From contig CANTUZ010000004.1 in NCBI GenBank assembly GCA_947846985.1, positions 3,524,927-3,588,926 on the forward strand: a stretch of 64,000 nucleotides of DNA, written 5' to 3'. Below, in pieces: positions 24,889-54,101 of the stretch (position 1 is its first letter; each line of letters begins with the position of its first letter). The notes beneath the pieces were generated by a model that had not been told where the DNA came from, searched no databases, and saw only the letters and a list, made by a program, of their open reading frames with translations. This DNA comes from Fratercula arctica. Lineage: Eukaryota; Chordata; Aves; Charadriiformes; Alcidae. Made by a program: the position numbers and the translations under genes.

Positions 24889-26646
24889 GTACGTCTGCCT
24901 TCCATCCTCAGCGAAAATGTGGCGTCTGCACCCCAAAATGCTCCTTTGTCGCCTTTTAGCCTCAAATCTGGGGGCAGCGGGCTCTGCCGCATGCGGACAC
25001 GGGGAATGAGGTGCCCCACAGGGGCATGGGCTGTGGGTGCAGGGTATGAGGTGCCCTCGGCGTGGGCCAGGGATAGAAAGAGGTTGGCAAGTAGCTACCA
25101 GATAGTTGTTTCCAATCTAAAACTTAGGATAACAATCAAATTATTAGTTAGCAAGTACATAACTAACTAGCTCAACTATCTCGCTAACCGCTAGTTAATG
25201 CTGTTCTCTGGTTTTGCTGCAAGCCTCGAGGTACGAGGTATTTTTCCCAGCAGAAGTGATGTGAGACTTCTATGTTAACACACAGCCTTCTTTCTCATTT
25301 TGTTTCCTCGCATTAAATAATGAGGAAACCTTAAAAATCGGAAGGACATACATAAAAGCCGCGCAGCATTTGTTTTAGTGCTGCATCATAACCTCCTGAG
25401 ACCCAGGACACACTTCTGGTCATTTTGAACAAGCCACGGGATGATTTTTATGGCGGGTGTCAGTCTCCCTTATGCTCTTGAAGGCACACGGCGCGTGCTG
25501 TCCTTGGGAAGCTCCCGGGTGGAAAGATTTATCGTCCACTGCCACGCTGGAGGTTCCGCGTTATGCCAGGGCCATTAAGTTCTCCACTGCGGTGCCACAA
25601 ATGCAGTCAATTCGGTTAAAAATAACCTGCTGGAAACAAATAGGCAAATAAAACATCCAGACGTATGCGAACGGTTGCTGGCAGGCGTCTTTTCTGGGTG
25701 CTGAAATGGCAAATGATGGGCAATCTTTAAGAGTAGCTACAAAATTCTTTTATATATGTAGAGAGAGGGATCTTTTTTACTTTGCTAAATGTATTTTTTG
25801 TTTGAAAGTTCACTTCAGGGATGTAATGTTTTAAACCCTTTAATTTTCTCCTTCACCTCAGGGTGAAGTCCACAAGTCTGGCTGCTTTACCCAGCGGGGA
25901 TTAAGGAAAACTGTGACCGGCTTTGGCGTTCCCGGTAGAAGAAGAGGAAAAAAATAAACACCTTAGGGACTTCACTTATCTTACTCTACTGAAAATCCCA
26001 GGAAAGTTTCCCACCAGTGATCTCCTAAAATCCCAGTCCTCGCTGCCTGGGCCAAGCACTTGGAACGCGAGCGTACCCAGCGCTCCAGACCTTAGCAATG
26101 TAATAACGTGAGTTATTAAATTATTATCACTATACGTTACTATTACATTGCAGTACAGAGGAAACGGTAAAGCAAATCAAAACACACAGAAGATCAACTG
26201 AAGAGCTGGGTACGCTGCAGTAGGTAGAAATGTCCGCAGGTCAGTCACAATTTAGGGCTGACCGTGAGATGAATGGAGTACCAGACTGTAAGAAAATATG
26301 TTAATTTTTATTGCTAATGTTTATGTGACTTAATACCGTGGTGCGTTTGTTATGTCATGGTACATACACGCCATTTTCAATCATCCTTGTATAAAATGAA
26401 GCATATGAATACTGTAAAATACATAACATGGTTTAATGCTTACCAGAGCTAGCCAATAAATAGGGCAGTTTTACAGTAACACTCCACAAAATTTCAAAGG
26501 ATTATGGTGAAGTGAATTAATAATACATATTTACTGAGACGATTGAAGAAAGACAGGTACTGTTATTACATTCCCAGATGAACAACTGTCCTGCTGCTAA
26601 CGCTTGGGACCCAGCACCCAGAGTGGGTGCCAAAACTTACAATTAG
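24889..26646. other. AT-rich intergenic DNA with a hairpin
   Basis: No gene is seen. The one clear structure is an inverted repeat at 26095-26151: the left arm GCAATGTAATAACGT pairs with the right arm ACGTTACTATTACATTGC. A second, tighter hairpin inside it (TAATAAC-GTGA-GTTATTA, 26101-26118) would compete for the same bases. Confidence 0.45.
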
Positions 26647-27355
26647 CATAGAATCAAAGAACCAGCTTGGAAGGGACCTCAAGGATCATCTGGTCCAACC
26701 TTTCTTGGCAAAAGCACGGTCTAGACAAGATGGCCCAGCGCCCTGTCCAGCTGAATCTGAAAAGTGTCTGATGTTGGGGAATCCACCACTTCCCTGGGGA
26801 GATTATTCCAAGGGCTGATTGGTCTCATTGGGGAAAAATGTCCTCTTGTGTCCAACTGGAATCTCCCCAGGAGTAACTTGTACCCGTTACCCCTCGTCTT
26901 TCCATGTGACTCCTGGTAAAAAGGGAGTCTCCGTCTTCTTTTTGGCCACCCTTTAATTACTGGAACATGGTGATAAGGTCTCCCCTGAGCCTTTTCTCAC
27001 GGCTGAACAAACCCACTTCTCTCAGCCTTTCACCACATGGAAGGCTTCCCAGTTCTTTGATCATCTTGGTGGGCCTTCCCTGAACCCTCTCCAGCCTGGC
27101 CCCATCTTTTTTGCATAGCAGGGACCAAAACTGAAGGCAGTATTCCAGGTGTGACCTCAGAATCACTGTGTAGAGTGGGATAATGACTTTATCTCTGCTG
27201 GTGATGCCCTTGTTGATGAAGCCCAGCATCCTGTTGGTTTTCTTTGCCTCAGCAATACACTGTTCACTCGTATTGACCTTGCTGTCCACCAGGACCCCCG
27301 GGTCCCTTTCCACAGAGCTGCTCCTCAGCCACGTAGATCCCAGCCTGTGCTGCAC
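26647..27355 (-). mobile_element. CR1 retroposon fragment with pol remnant
   Basis: The left edge carries the diverged CR1 tail (ATAGAATCAAAGAACCAGCTTGG...). The minus strand from 27355 to 26957 is still open for 132 residues and reads as the C-terminal part of CR1 ORF2: motifs such as LRSHLEYCLQFW, KDGARLERVQGR and EKRLRGDLITMFQ are typical of the end of CR1 reverse transcriptase. The element is 5'-truncated at about 27355, where another CR1 copy begins. Confidence 0.92.
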
Positions 27356-27356
27356 T

Positions 27357-27782
27357 CACAGAATCATGGAATGGTGGGGGCTGGACGGGACCTCTGGAGA
27401 TCATCTCGTCCAACCTCCCCTGCCAGAGCAGGGTCACCCACAGCAGGTTGGACAGCAATGTGTCCAGGCGGGTTTGGAACATCTCCAGAGAAGGAGACTC
27501 CAGCGCCTCTTCCAGTGCTCCGTCACGCTCAAAGTAAAGAAGTTTTTCCTCATGTTCAGATGGAATTTCCCATGTTCTAGTTTGTGCCCGCTGCCCCTTG
27601 TCCTGTCACCGGGCACCAGTGGGAAGAGCCTGACCCCGTCCTCTTGACACCCGCCCTTTAGATATCGGTCAGCGTTGACGACATCCCCTCTCAGCCTTCT
27701 CCTCTCCCGGCTGAACAGCCCCAGGCCTCTCAGCCGTCCCTCACAGGGGAGGTGCTCCATTCCCTCCGTCATCTTTGCAGCT
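27357..27782 (-). mobile_element. second CR1 fragment abutting the first
   Basis: A second minus-strand CR1 3' end starts at CACAGAATCATGGAATGG and continues with GGACCTCTGGAGATCATC, GGTTTGGAACATCTCCAG and the downstream pol-end consensus, translating on the minus strand to RGLGLFSRERRRLRGDVV. It ends about 80 bp before the GC-rich PPP2CB promoter, so CR1 insertion has occurred right up to the CpG island. Confidence 0.92.
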
Positions 27783-28122
27783 CTAACAGCTCACCTCCCT
27801 TGCGGGGCGACGGAACCACCGCCTCCCCTCGCAGGGCGGCGACAGCGGCTCCATCTCCTCACAGGAGGCGGCGACCGTTATGGGAGGGGCGGGGCCCTGG
27901 GGGGAAGGAGGCGGGGCCCGGAAGTGCGCGCAGGTCACGCGGGGTGGGTGTGGCCGGAAGTGCGCAGGCCCGGGAGGCTGAGGGAGGGAAGTGGGGGGGG
28001 GGCCGCCATTACGCGGAGCCGGGCAGGCCTCGTCTCCCGGTTGTTGCGCCGCTCGGCCTTCAGGCGGGCCCCGGGCCTCGCGGGCCCCGAGCGCTGCGGG
28101 GGCCCAGCCCGGCCCGGCCGCC

Positions 28123-41207
<13,085 letters not shown>

Positions 41208-41890
41208 ACCTCTCCTCACCTTCGCAGAGGGAAGTACACCTGGCGTTTTAAAGAGCAACAAATATTTACACGTTTCTGTAAGAAATCGGGGTTCGTCTCA
41301 ACTTAAAATTCCCCCCCCCCATCATGGACCAAAACGTGCCATACAGAGGACGAAGAGCGTTTAGCACAACTCGAGACTGAATTCCTTACAACACTATCGG
41401 TATCCCGTACCCGTCAGTCCAACCGTTTGCCTGCTGTATTTGTAGTCATTGTTTTTTCTTCTGGACTGTTCAGAGAGGAAGGGGTAACTCTTAATAACAC
41501 TTCCATCTCCTTCGAGACGCTTCTTTGTAAATTTTTAGTTCTAGTGTTTAACTGGCATGAATTAGAGTTTATTTTCGAGGGAAATGCACACTAACTCCTG
41601 CCCCCCAACCCCTCCTTTATTTTATTGAAAGGACCCATCGACTTAACTGGAGAAAGGAAGCAATTCCTGCTTGGGAGTACGTTGTCATAACACGGATAAA
41701 AGCGTTCCCCTTTTTAGCTGGATTCCCGTTCTGTGTTGATCCTGCTTTCTTTTTTTTTTTTTTTTTTTGGGTTATTTTCTTTTTCTTTTTTTTGTTATCC
41801 CGCCCCCTCCCCTCTGTATATTTGTCCTGGAAAATGCTTGCAATCCTCCTGGCTGTACCTGAAACAATAAACTTGCCATTTTCAGCCCCA
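41208..41890 (+). other. PPP2CB: PPP2CB 3'UTR with poly(A) signal
   Basis: The 3'UTR runs from the stop codon to an AATAAA at 41866-41871, with cleavage expected near 41885-41890. A long T-rich stretch (41750-41790) lies inside it. Cleavage would fall just where the extreme G-rich DNA of the GSR promoter begins. Confidence 0.75.
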
Positions 41891-41909
41891 AATCGTGGTG
41901 GGATGCTGA

Positions 41910-47891
<5,982 letters not shown>

Positions 47892-48022
47892 GGCGGTGGG
47901 CGCTGGCAGCCCCAGGGACGGCAGCTGGGAAAACCCTTTTATATGTCTTAAAAAAATGCCTTAACGTCAGGCGGTTGCCTGGAGAGCGTGTCAAAATCCG
48001 TGTGGCTTGCTTTGGAGTGGAA

Positions 48023-48028
48023 AATAAA
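48023..48028 (+). terminator. GSR: GSR poly(A) signal
   Basis: AATAAA lies 132 bp after the GSR stop codon, with a TG-rich stretch (CAGTGATGCTGGC, CTGTTTCTG) downstream. It predicts a very short 3'UTR ending near 48045. Confidence 0.8.
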
Positions 48029-48293
48029 TACAGTGATGCTGGCAAGCATCAGGCTGTTTCTGCCTTCCGCTTTATGGTGCCCATCTCTGTCCATGCCCAA
48101 CTGTGGAGGGTGGTGGCATGGTCCCTCAGGGCGGTTTGGGGGAAGGCTGCTGGTGGCCAGGCTGCTCCTCTACCGTCCCTGTCACTGGGTGTGTGCGGGG
48201 AGCAGCAGAGCGGGGCAGGACGGCTGGCTGCTTGGGGTACTCGTGGTGGAGCCCAGTGGGCTCTCTCTTCTCCTGCGGGCTCATGGAAGGGGG

Positions 48294-48647
48294 CAGCAGC
48301 ATTGCCATTGGACATGGATCCATCAGCATCGCTGTTGGATGTTGATCCATCAACATTGCCATTGGACATGTTTCCAGCAGCATCACCATTGGATGTGGAT
48401 CCATTGGCATCGCTGATGGATGTTGATCCATTGGTGTCGCTGTTGGACATGGATGCATCAGCATCACTGTAGGACGTGGATCCATCAGCATCGCCGTTGG
48501 ATGTGGATCCATCAGCATTGCTGTTGGATGTTGATCCATCAACATCACCGTTGGACGTGATTCCAGCATCAGCATCATCATTGGACATGGATCCATCAAC
48601 ATCGCCGTTGGACGTGGATCCATCAACATCGCCGTTGGATGTGGGAT
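48294..48647. repeat. 27-bp minisatellite downstream of GSR
   Basis: About 13 units of 27 bp have the consensus TTGGAYGTGGATCCATCARC followed by ATCGCYG. One unit carries a 3-bp insertion (CAGCATCAGCATCATCA, about 48560-48580). Because 27 is divisible by three, frames on both strands stay open. Plus gives LDVDPSASL-type and minus gives [13 protein letters not shown] nonapeptide repeats. It begins 250 bp past the GSR poly(A) site and has no sign of being translated. Confidence 0.93.
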
Positions 48648-48649
48648 CA

Positions 48650-49320
48650 TGGAGGAGCTGCTGGCCTGACCCTGCTGCATCCTGGGGGCTTCCAGATCCC
48701 CTCTGCTGCCCCGTCGCCCTCTGCTCTTCATGGCTGCAGCTCCCGAGCTCTCAAAGCTTGAGGCATCTTGAAGCAGGTGAGGGTGAAGCTGGCCAGGAGA
48801 GCTGGGGCACGGCGCTGGCTGAGGAACTGCTGGCTTCTGCTTTGCTTTTGCTAGAAAGAAATAGTTTAAATGAAATCAAAGTGTCTCCGAGGTTGAAAAT
48901 TCCCTGAAACCTGCGGTGGAGGTGAGTGACCCACGGAATGGGAGGCTGGTGCTCAGTCCCGGTGTCTCCATCCCAGCCGGAAAAACCATAGCAGGCAAAC
49001 CCCCCCCCGCCCGCCCAGCCCTCCTAACGCCATCAGCGTGTGTTTAAAGAGTGTGTTGGACTCCCAGGGGCTCAAGTACAAGCAAAAGGCCAAATATTGC
49101 TGGTATCCTCAGTTATCCGTGTTAGTCTTGGAAAGAATAACGATTTGCAAGGCTAATTGCAAACTGAAACACACAAGATTTCCTCTGGGCCTGCTGCGGA
49201 TGGTCCTTGGGCCCATCAGAGGGGTGAGATTGGAGTTAATTAAAAGTGAATTGCTCCGTTTGAATCACGGGGACTCCTGGTTGGGGCTGGGCTGGCCACT
49301 GAGACCAACGGTGGATGCTC
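48650..49320. other. intergenic DNA, no gene seen
   Basis: Short unique sequence lies between the 27-bp array and the LTR block. No exon is supported. A C-rich run occurs at about 49000-49012. Confidence 0.4.
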
Positions 49321-49329
49321 CCTAACCTC

Positions 49330-50005
49330 TCTCCCAAGTGAGAGAGGAATGAGAGAGAGAGAGAGATTTATGAGTTGAAAAGAAACCAAACTAATGAAAT
49401 ATTAATAATAAAATAATAAAAGATAATAATATTAGTAAGAAAATAATGAAATATATACAAAACTGTATTGAGCTCCCGGGATGACGATCACGTCACCGAC
49501 AGGCACTGGGGAAGTCCCAGACTGGGCTCAGTGATGGCTGGGAACTAGATTCCAGATGGGGAGTCAGGAACGCAGGGATCGGGATCAAAGGCAGACGAAC
49601 AAACAGCGTCCTCCTCGGACGTCGGCCATTGAAGAAAGAACTAACCCTTTGATCCCACAGCTTTTATACTGAGCGTGGGGCAGACGGGATGGAACACCCC
49701 GTTGGTCGGTTTGGGGTCACCCGTCCTGTCCTCACCTCCCTGCAGGTGCCACCTGTCTGAGCTTTTCCGCTTCTGATCCTCTAACGGGGCAAATACCGAA
49801 GCTGGCTGGCCTGGGTCCTTGTGGCAATAAGCGTAAGCAAGAGCCTCTCTGCCCCCGTCCCTTGGCACAGACAATCGGGTGGTATCACTCAATCGGGTCG
49901 GAAAAATACGCTGTTCATTTCCGAGCGCCGTTAGTTGGAAGAGGTTTAGCCGAGAAGTAAAACTAGTGAGCAGAAAATTGGTTTTGTTTCCCCTCAAATC
50001 AGGAC
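49330..50005 (-). mobile_element. endogenous retrovirus LTR, minus strand
   Basis: Features of a familiar avian ERV LTR are visible in reverse: an AT-rich ATTATTAATA segment at 49380-49460, a promoter-like CAGTATAAAAGC (reverse complement of GCTTTTATACTG at 49660), and a left-terminal block (plus strand GTTGGAAGAGGTTTAGCCGAG to AATCAGGAC at 49933-50000). No retroviral coding region accompanies it, so it looks like a solo or truncated LTR. Family assignment is from memory of the general pattern and needs a repeat-library search. Confidence 0.6.
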
Positions 50006-50040
50006 TTTACCCTCACGGTCAATACGCTGTAATGGCATTT

Positions 50041-50052
50041 TGTCAGTATCTT

Positions 50053-50083
<31 letters not shown>

Positions 50084-50270
50084 TCTTTGCCTTTTCTTTC
50101 CCTTTTCTTTCCTTTTCTTCTCTTTTTCTTTTCTTTCTCTTTTCTTTCCTTTTCTTTCTATTTTATTTTATTTTATTTTATTTTATTTTATTTTATTTTA
50201 TTTTATTTTATTTTATTTTATTTTATTTCTCTTTTTTCTATTTTATTTTATTTTATATCTTTTTTTTCCA
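50041..50270 (+). repeat. pyrimidine tract and (TTTTA)n microsatellite
   Basis: A CT-rich tract (TCTTTC/CTTTTC variants, 50045-50160) runs directly into about 14 copies of TTTTA (50160-50230), then degenerate copies to about 50265. The pyrimidine asymmetry is extreme, with almost no purines before 50160. Confidence 0.93.
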
Positions 50271-50459
50271 GGCACGTTTCAGAGTGTTTGCAAGACTTCT
50301 GCCGTGGTTCGCGGCTACCACAGCACCCAAAAGCAGAGAGGCGTGAGGGCACGGGCACGGGCAGGGGCCGAGCGCCCGCAGAACCCTCCTTTTTTTTAGG
50401 TTTTTTTTGGGGTGAAATCGGGCAAAAAAAAAACCAACAGCGGAGTCACCGGCGGGAAC

Positions 50460-50622
50460 GGGGTCAGGCCACGCCCCCTCCTGCCGCGCCCCCGCTTTGA
50501 CCACGCCCCCACTGAGACTCCGCCCCCCTCCCAGAGGGACGGGGCCGCACGGCGCATGCGCGGGGCATCCGGCCGCCATCTTGCCTCCCGCCGTTACCTC
50601 AGCGGGCGGCCGCCCGCCCCAG
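50460..50622 (+). promoter_or_regulatory. CpG-island promoter with NRF1 and YY1 sites
   Basis: A cluster of CCACGCCCCC/CCGCCCCC GC boxes is followed by a perfect NRF1 palindrome GCGCATGCGC (50552-50561) and a perfect YY1 site GCCGCCATCTTG (50572-50583). In vertebrate housekeeping promoters YY1 in this orientation sits at the start of transcription. A donor CCCCAG|GTGAGC follows at 50622, so a short non-coding first exon of about 40-50 nt on the plus strand is predicted. The downstream gene is not identified. Confidence 0.55.
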
Positions 50623-51149
50623 GTGAGCAGCGCGAACGAGCGGGGCCCCTGGGGGTGGTTGGGGGCTCAGGAGCGGGCCCCGGGCTAGTGAGATGGAGCC
50701 CGAGCCCGGGGGCCGCGGGGGGAAGAGTCACCCCCGGGGTTTGGGGTCCGGGGACGGCGCCGGAGGCGGGTGACAGCGCCAGGCCGGGCTCAACCGGGGG
50801 CTCGGGGACAGGAGCCGAGTGGTGCGGTCAGACCGGGGCACGTAAAACCCACAAAGTCGGAGTTTTCGTGGCTTAAAAAAGAGAGACCAAAGTCCCGCGG
50901 GTTTGGGACCTGAACACTCGCTCAGTGGCTCCAGTTCCCCTGATTTGCCCCCTCGGGTGTCCCCGACTCTCCGACGCCACTTCTCCCCGGGCAGAGCCTC
51001 CCCCAGCCCCGCTCCCCGCCGCCGCATCCCGTCACGGCCCGCGGCCAACGGGGGCGACAGTGGCGACTGATGGCGTCTGACTGATGGCCACGGGTTGGGG
51101 CCGGGGCCGGGGCCGAGGCCGAGCGGGCAGCGCGGAGCGGGCGGGCGGC

Positions 51150-51330
51150 GGGACCCGGGGCGGCCCCTGGTGGGCGGGGGCCATGCCCATAAAAGGAGTG
51201 GGCGGAGGGAATGGGCGAAGCCGGGATAGCGCAGACTCCCTCTCAGTAGGCGTGGCGATGCCCATAAAAGGAGTGGGCGGGGCGATACCGGGGCCCGGAC
51301 ACACACGCGCCCCCACGCCGGACAATGGCG
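51150..51330 (+). promoter_or_regulatory. duplicated CArG/TATA-like promoter module
   Basis: The 20-nt segment ATGCCCATAAAAGGAGTGGG, followed by CGG, occurs twice (from 51183 and 51258). Each copy holds CCATAAAAGG, a perfect CArG box (51187-51196 and 51262-51271), directly followed by a GC box. The same bases could act as a TATA-like element. The module sits in a CpG island and is followed by an ATG at 51325 in good context. Confidence 0.45.
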
Positions 51331-51855
51331 CCCGCCGTGACGGAGCCGCCGTCGCCCCCGGCCCGGTCCCGCTCCCGCTTTCCCGCCGCAGGCGCTCGGG
51401 AACCGCGTCTGGGGCTCCGGGCCGGGCTCGGGGCGCGGAGCCGGCAGCGAGTCCCGCCTTCCCGCCCGGGACAGCGGCTGCGGCGGCTCTGGCACGGCCT
51501 GAGTCGGGACGGGACTCCCGAGCGGCGCGGCCTGGGGCCCGGCGGGACGGAGCTCCCTTCTCCCGGCAGCGGCCGGGCCCGGGCTTGGGACGGGAACGGC
51601 GCGGGGAGCACGGCGGGGAACGGTTCGACCGTGGAGGGGATGGGAAGGGGGGCTGCCGGGGCGGAGCCGGGCCGGGCAACCGGCCCCCGGGGGTTGAGAG
51701 CCGCTTGGGCTGTGTCACTTGGTTGTGTGTGTCCTTGGACCCATGTTATTGCTGTTAGTATTGATATTTTATTGTTTATGTCGTTATTGTATTGTTATTG
51801 CGCATGTCTTTCTACCGATGTTGTTGTTGTTGTTATTTTATTATTGTTGTTCTGA
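51325..51855 (+). CDS. doubtful 176-aa ORF running into an LTR
   Basis: The ATG has A at -3 and G at +4 and begins a Pro/Arg/Ala-rich frame in CpG-island DNA. After about 130 residues the frame enters the LTR fragment that begins near 51720, and the last 40 residues are its T-rich DNA. Composition alone can explain an open frame here. It is listed only because it follows the CArG-containing promoter; no domain is recognised. Confidence 0.1.
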   Translation: MAPAVTEPPSPPARSRSRFPAAGAREPRLGLRAGLGARSRQRVPPSRPGQRLRRLWHGLSRDGTPERRGLGPGGTELPSPGSGRARAWDGNGAGSTAGNGSTVEGMGRGAAGAEPGRATGPRGLRAAWAVSLGCVCPWTHVIAVSIDILLFMSLLYCYCACLSTDVVVVVILLLLF

Positions 51856-52010
51856 TGATGCTCTCTGCCATTACTGTGCTATTAAACTGCCTTTAACTCA
51901 ACCCACGAGTTTTTTCTCCTTTTTCTCCCTCTTCTCCCCACCCTCCTGGATGGGGGGGGGTTGAGTGAGTGGCCCCTGGCCTCTGCTGGGGTTAAACCTC
52001 GACCCCATGG
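51720..52010 (+). mobile_element. endogenous retrovirus LTR 3' part, plus strand
   Basis: The GTT/ATT-rich stretch, ATTAAACTGCCTTTAACTCA followed by ACCCACGAG, a pyrimidine-rich block, and the terminal GTGAGTGG...CTGCTGGGGTTAAACC give the order seen at the 3' end of abundant avian ERV LTRs, including an ATTAAA poly(A) signal near 51880. The 5' part is missing; the element is joined directly to CpG-island DNA at about 51720. Confidence 0.75.
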
Positions 52011-52164
52011 TGAATCCGGCGGGTTTGGGGGTCCGGCACACGGAGCAGGGACACAGAGACCATGTCCTGCCTTTTGGGGGCTTGAAACCAGGGTCACTGT
52101 TGTGGTTTGGGCCACGGGGACAAAGGAGAGATGCACTCCCCGAGCAGAGGGATGAAGAGATGGC

Positions 52165-52252
52165 TGATTTCAGAGTTCAGCTCGTTGGAAGAGGCTTAGC
52201 CAAAAAGTGAAATTACTAAAGAGAAAATTGGTGCTGTTTTCCCTCAAAGCAT
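52165..52252 (-). mobile_element. short LTR terminal fragment
   Basis: The sequence GTTGGAAGAGGCTTAGCCAA ... AGAGAAAATTGGTGCTGTTTTCCCTC closely resembles 49933-50000, so it is a second copy of the same minus-strand LTR terminus. It lies at the left edge of the satellite-like field. Confidence 0.55.
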
Positions 52253-52259
52253 GACAGTC

Positions 52260-53340
52260 ACTAAAGCAGTTTTGGGGCTCACAAAGGGAAACTTGGTGCT
52301 GCATCTGAGGGGCTTGAAACTGGGCTCATTTGGCCAGTTGCGGGCTCAGAACTTAACACCGGAGACTAAAAGTCCTGTGCCTATTTAAGGCTCATGGGAC
52401 AGGCTCAGAGCTTAGAAATATGGACTAAAAGTCCTGCATTTTGGACCTCAAAGCCAGAAACTAAGTCCTGTGTTTTGGGGGTGGGACGCTTGAAGGGGGG
52501 GGGTGTGTGTCCTTTGGCCAGCGTTAGAGCTGAGAAACAGAGACCATTTGGCCCGTTTAGGGCTCACAGAGACTAAGTCCTGCATGTTCGGGCTCAGAAA
52601 CAGAGACTAAGTGCTGCGTTCTGTGGGGGTGGAGTGTCAAAACCAGGCTTAGAGCTGAGAAACAGAGACTAAAGTGCTGCGTTTGGGATGGGAGCGTGAA
52701 ACCAGGCTCCTTTGGTCAGATTTTGGGCTCACAAAAAGAGACTAAGTGCTGCGTTTTGGTGGCAGGGGTCAAACCCAGGCTCATTTGGCCAGGTTGAGAG
52801 CGAGAGACTAAAAGTGCTGCGTTTTGGGGGCTTGAAACTGGGCTCATTTGGTCAGGTTTTGGGCTCAGAAACGGAGACTAAGTGCTGTGTTTTGGTGGCA
52901 GGGGTCAAACCCAGGCTCATTTGGCCAGGCTGAGAACGAGAGACTAAGTGCTGCGTTTTGGGGGCTTGAAACAGAGTCTAAGTGCTGTGTGTTTGGGATC
53001 AGAGACTATAAGTGCTGCGTTTTGGGGGCTTGAAATGGAGTCCAAGCCCTGTATGTTTGGGGGGCTGTAAACCAGGGTCACTTGCCCTGTGTCAGAGCTG
53101 AGAAGGAGAGACTAAGTGCTGCGTTTGGGGTCTTGAAACTGGGCTCATTTGGTCAGGTTTTGGGGCCTCAGAAACCTGGACTAAGTGCTGCCAGTTGTCA
53201 GGGGCTTGACGAGCAGACAGACCCAGTCCCTGTGCTTTGGGGGCCTGCAAGCCCGGGCTCATGTGGCCAGTGTCAGAGCTGAGAGACAGGGACCAACCCC
53301 CGTGTTTTGGTGCTCAGGAACAGAGGTCAGTGCCCGCCTG
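52260..53340. repeat. satellite-like array, ~136-bp higher-order unit
   Basis: The basic block is AGAGACTAAGTGCTGCGTTT + TGGGGGCTTGAAAC + TGGGCTCATTTGGTCAGGTT and is repeated many times with drift. Two neighbouring 136-bp units begin at about 52712 and 52848 and are nearly identical. The same words recur at 55095-55230 beyond the CpG island, and a GC-shifted version continues into 53340-53500. Confidence 0.85.
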
Positions 53341-54100
53341 CGGGGGCTCGCAGCAGAGCCCCAGCCCCGGGGGGGTGCGTGGGCTCCAGACAAGGCTCAG
53401 CAAAGGCACCGAGTCCCGCCTTCGGGGGCTCGGCCCCGTGTGCCCGAGTCCGGGCCGGGCAGCAGAGCCCGAGTCCCGCCTTCGCGGGGGCTCCGGCAGA
53501 GCCCCGGCCCCGCTGGGGGGCTGCAGCCCGGGCTCCGGGGGCTACCGCGGGGGCTCGCACCGACAGCCCGGCCCCGCTTCCCCCGGGGGGGGCAGCGCCC
53601 GCAGCCCGCTTCCGGCCCCGGGCAGACCCCGCCCCGCCGCCGCTTCCAGCCTTTATTATTCTGCGCGCGCGCACGAAGCCGCCACCGTTTTCCCGTGCCC
53701 GGCCCCGGCAGCCGCCGGCTCCCCGCGGGGCCGGGCCCGGAGCCCGGCGGGCAGGAGCGGGCAGCGCCGGACTTGGGCCCCGGGGCCGCTCCCCGCCAGG
53801 CCGGGCCCGGCCCCACGGCGCGGCTCCTGCGGCCCGCGGCGCCGGGACAGGGGCGCGGTCAGGCCGGGCTCGGGGGAGACTGCGGCCGGGCCCGGGCCCA
53901 GCCCCAACCCCAGCGCGGCCCCAGGACCCGGCATCCGCGCGCCCGCGAGACCCGGAGCCGCTCCCAGACCCAACACCGGCCGCAGCAGCAGCCTCGGCCA
54001 CGGAGCCGCGGGCCCGCTCCCAGCCCCGGCCCCAGCTCACCAGCCCCGGGAGAAGACCCCGCGTCCTCACCGACCGGTCCCGCTCTGGCGGCGGAAGAAG
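53340..54100. other. GC-rich continuation of the satellite, CpG island
   Basis: This is dense CpG DNA. Two copies of CCGAGTCCCGCCTTCG exactly 60 bp apart (53409 and 53469), plus repeated GGGGGCTC and CAGAGCCC words, show that the left part is derived from the neighbouring array. Very long open frames cross it in all phases because stop codons are rare at this GC content. No protein is recognised. Confidence 0.5.
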
Positions 54101-54101
54101 C

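Noticed and set aside
26957..27355. Minus-strand 132-codon protein as a host gene
   Set aside because: Its sequence is the end of CR1 reverse transcriptase and it sits inside a CR1 element.
48294..48647. CRISPR-like regular array
   Set aside because: The 27-bp units are contiguous and have no unique spacers; this is a eukaryotic minisatellite.
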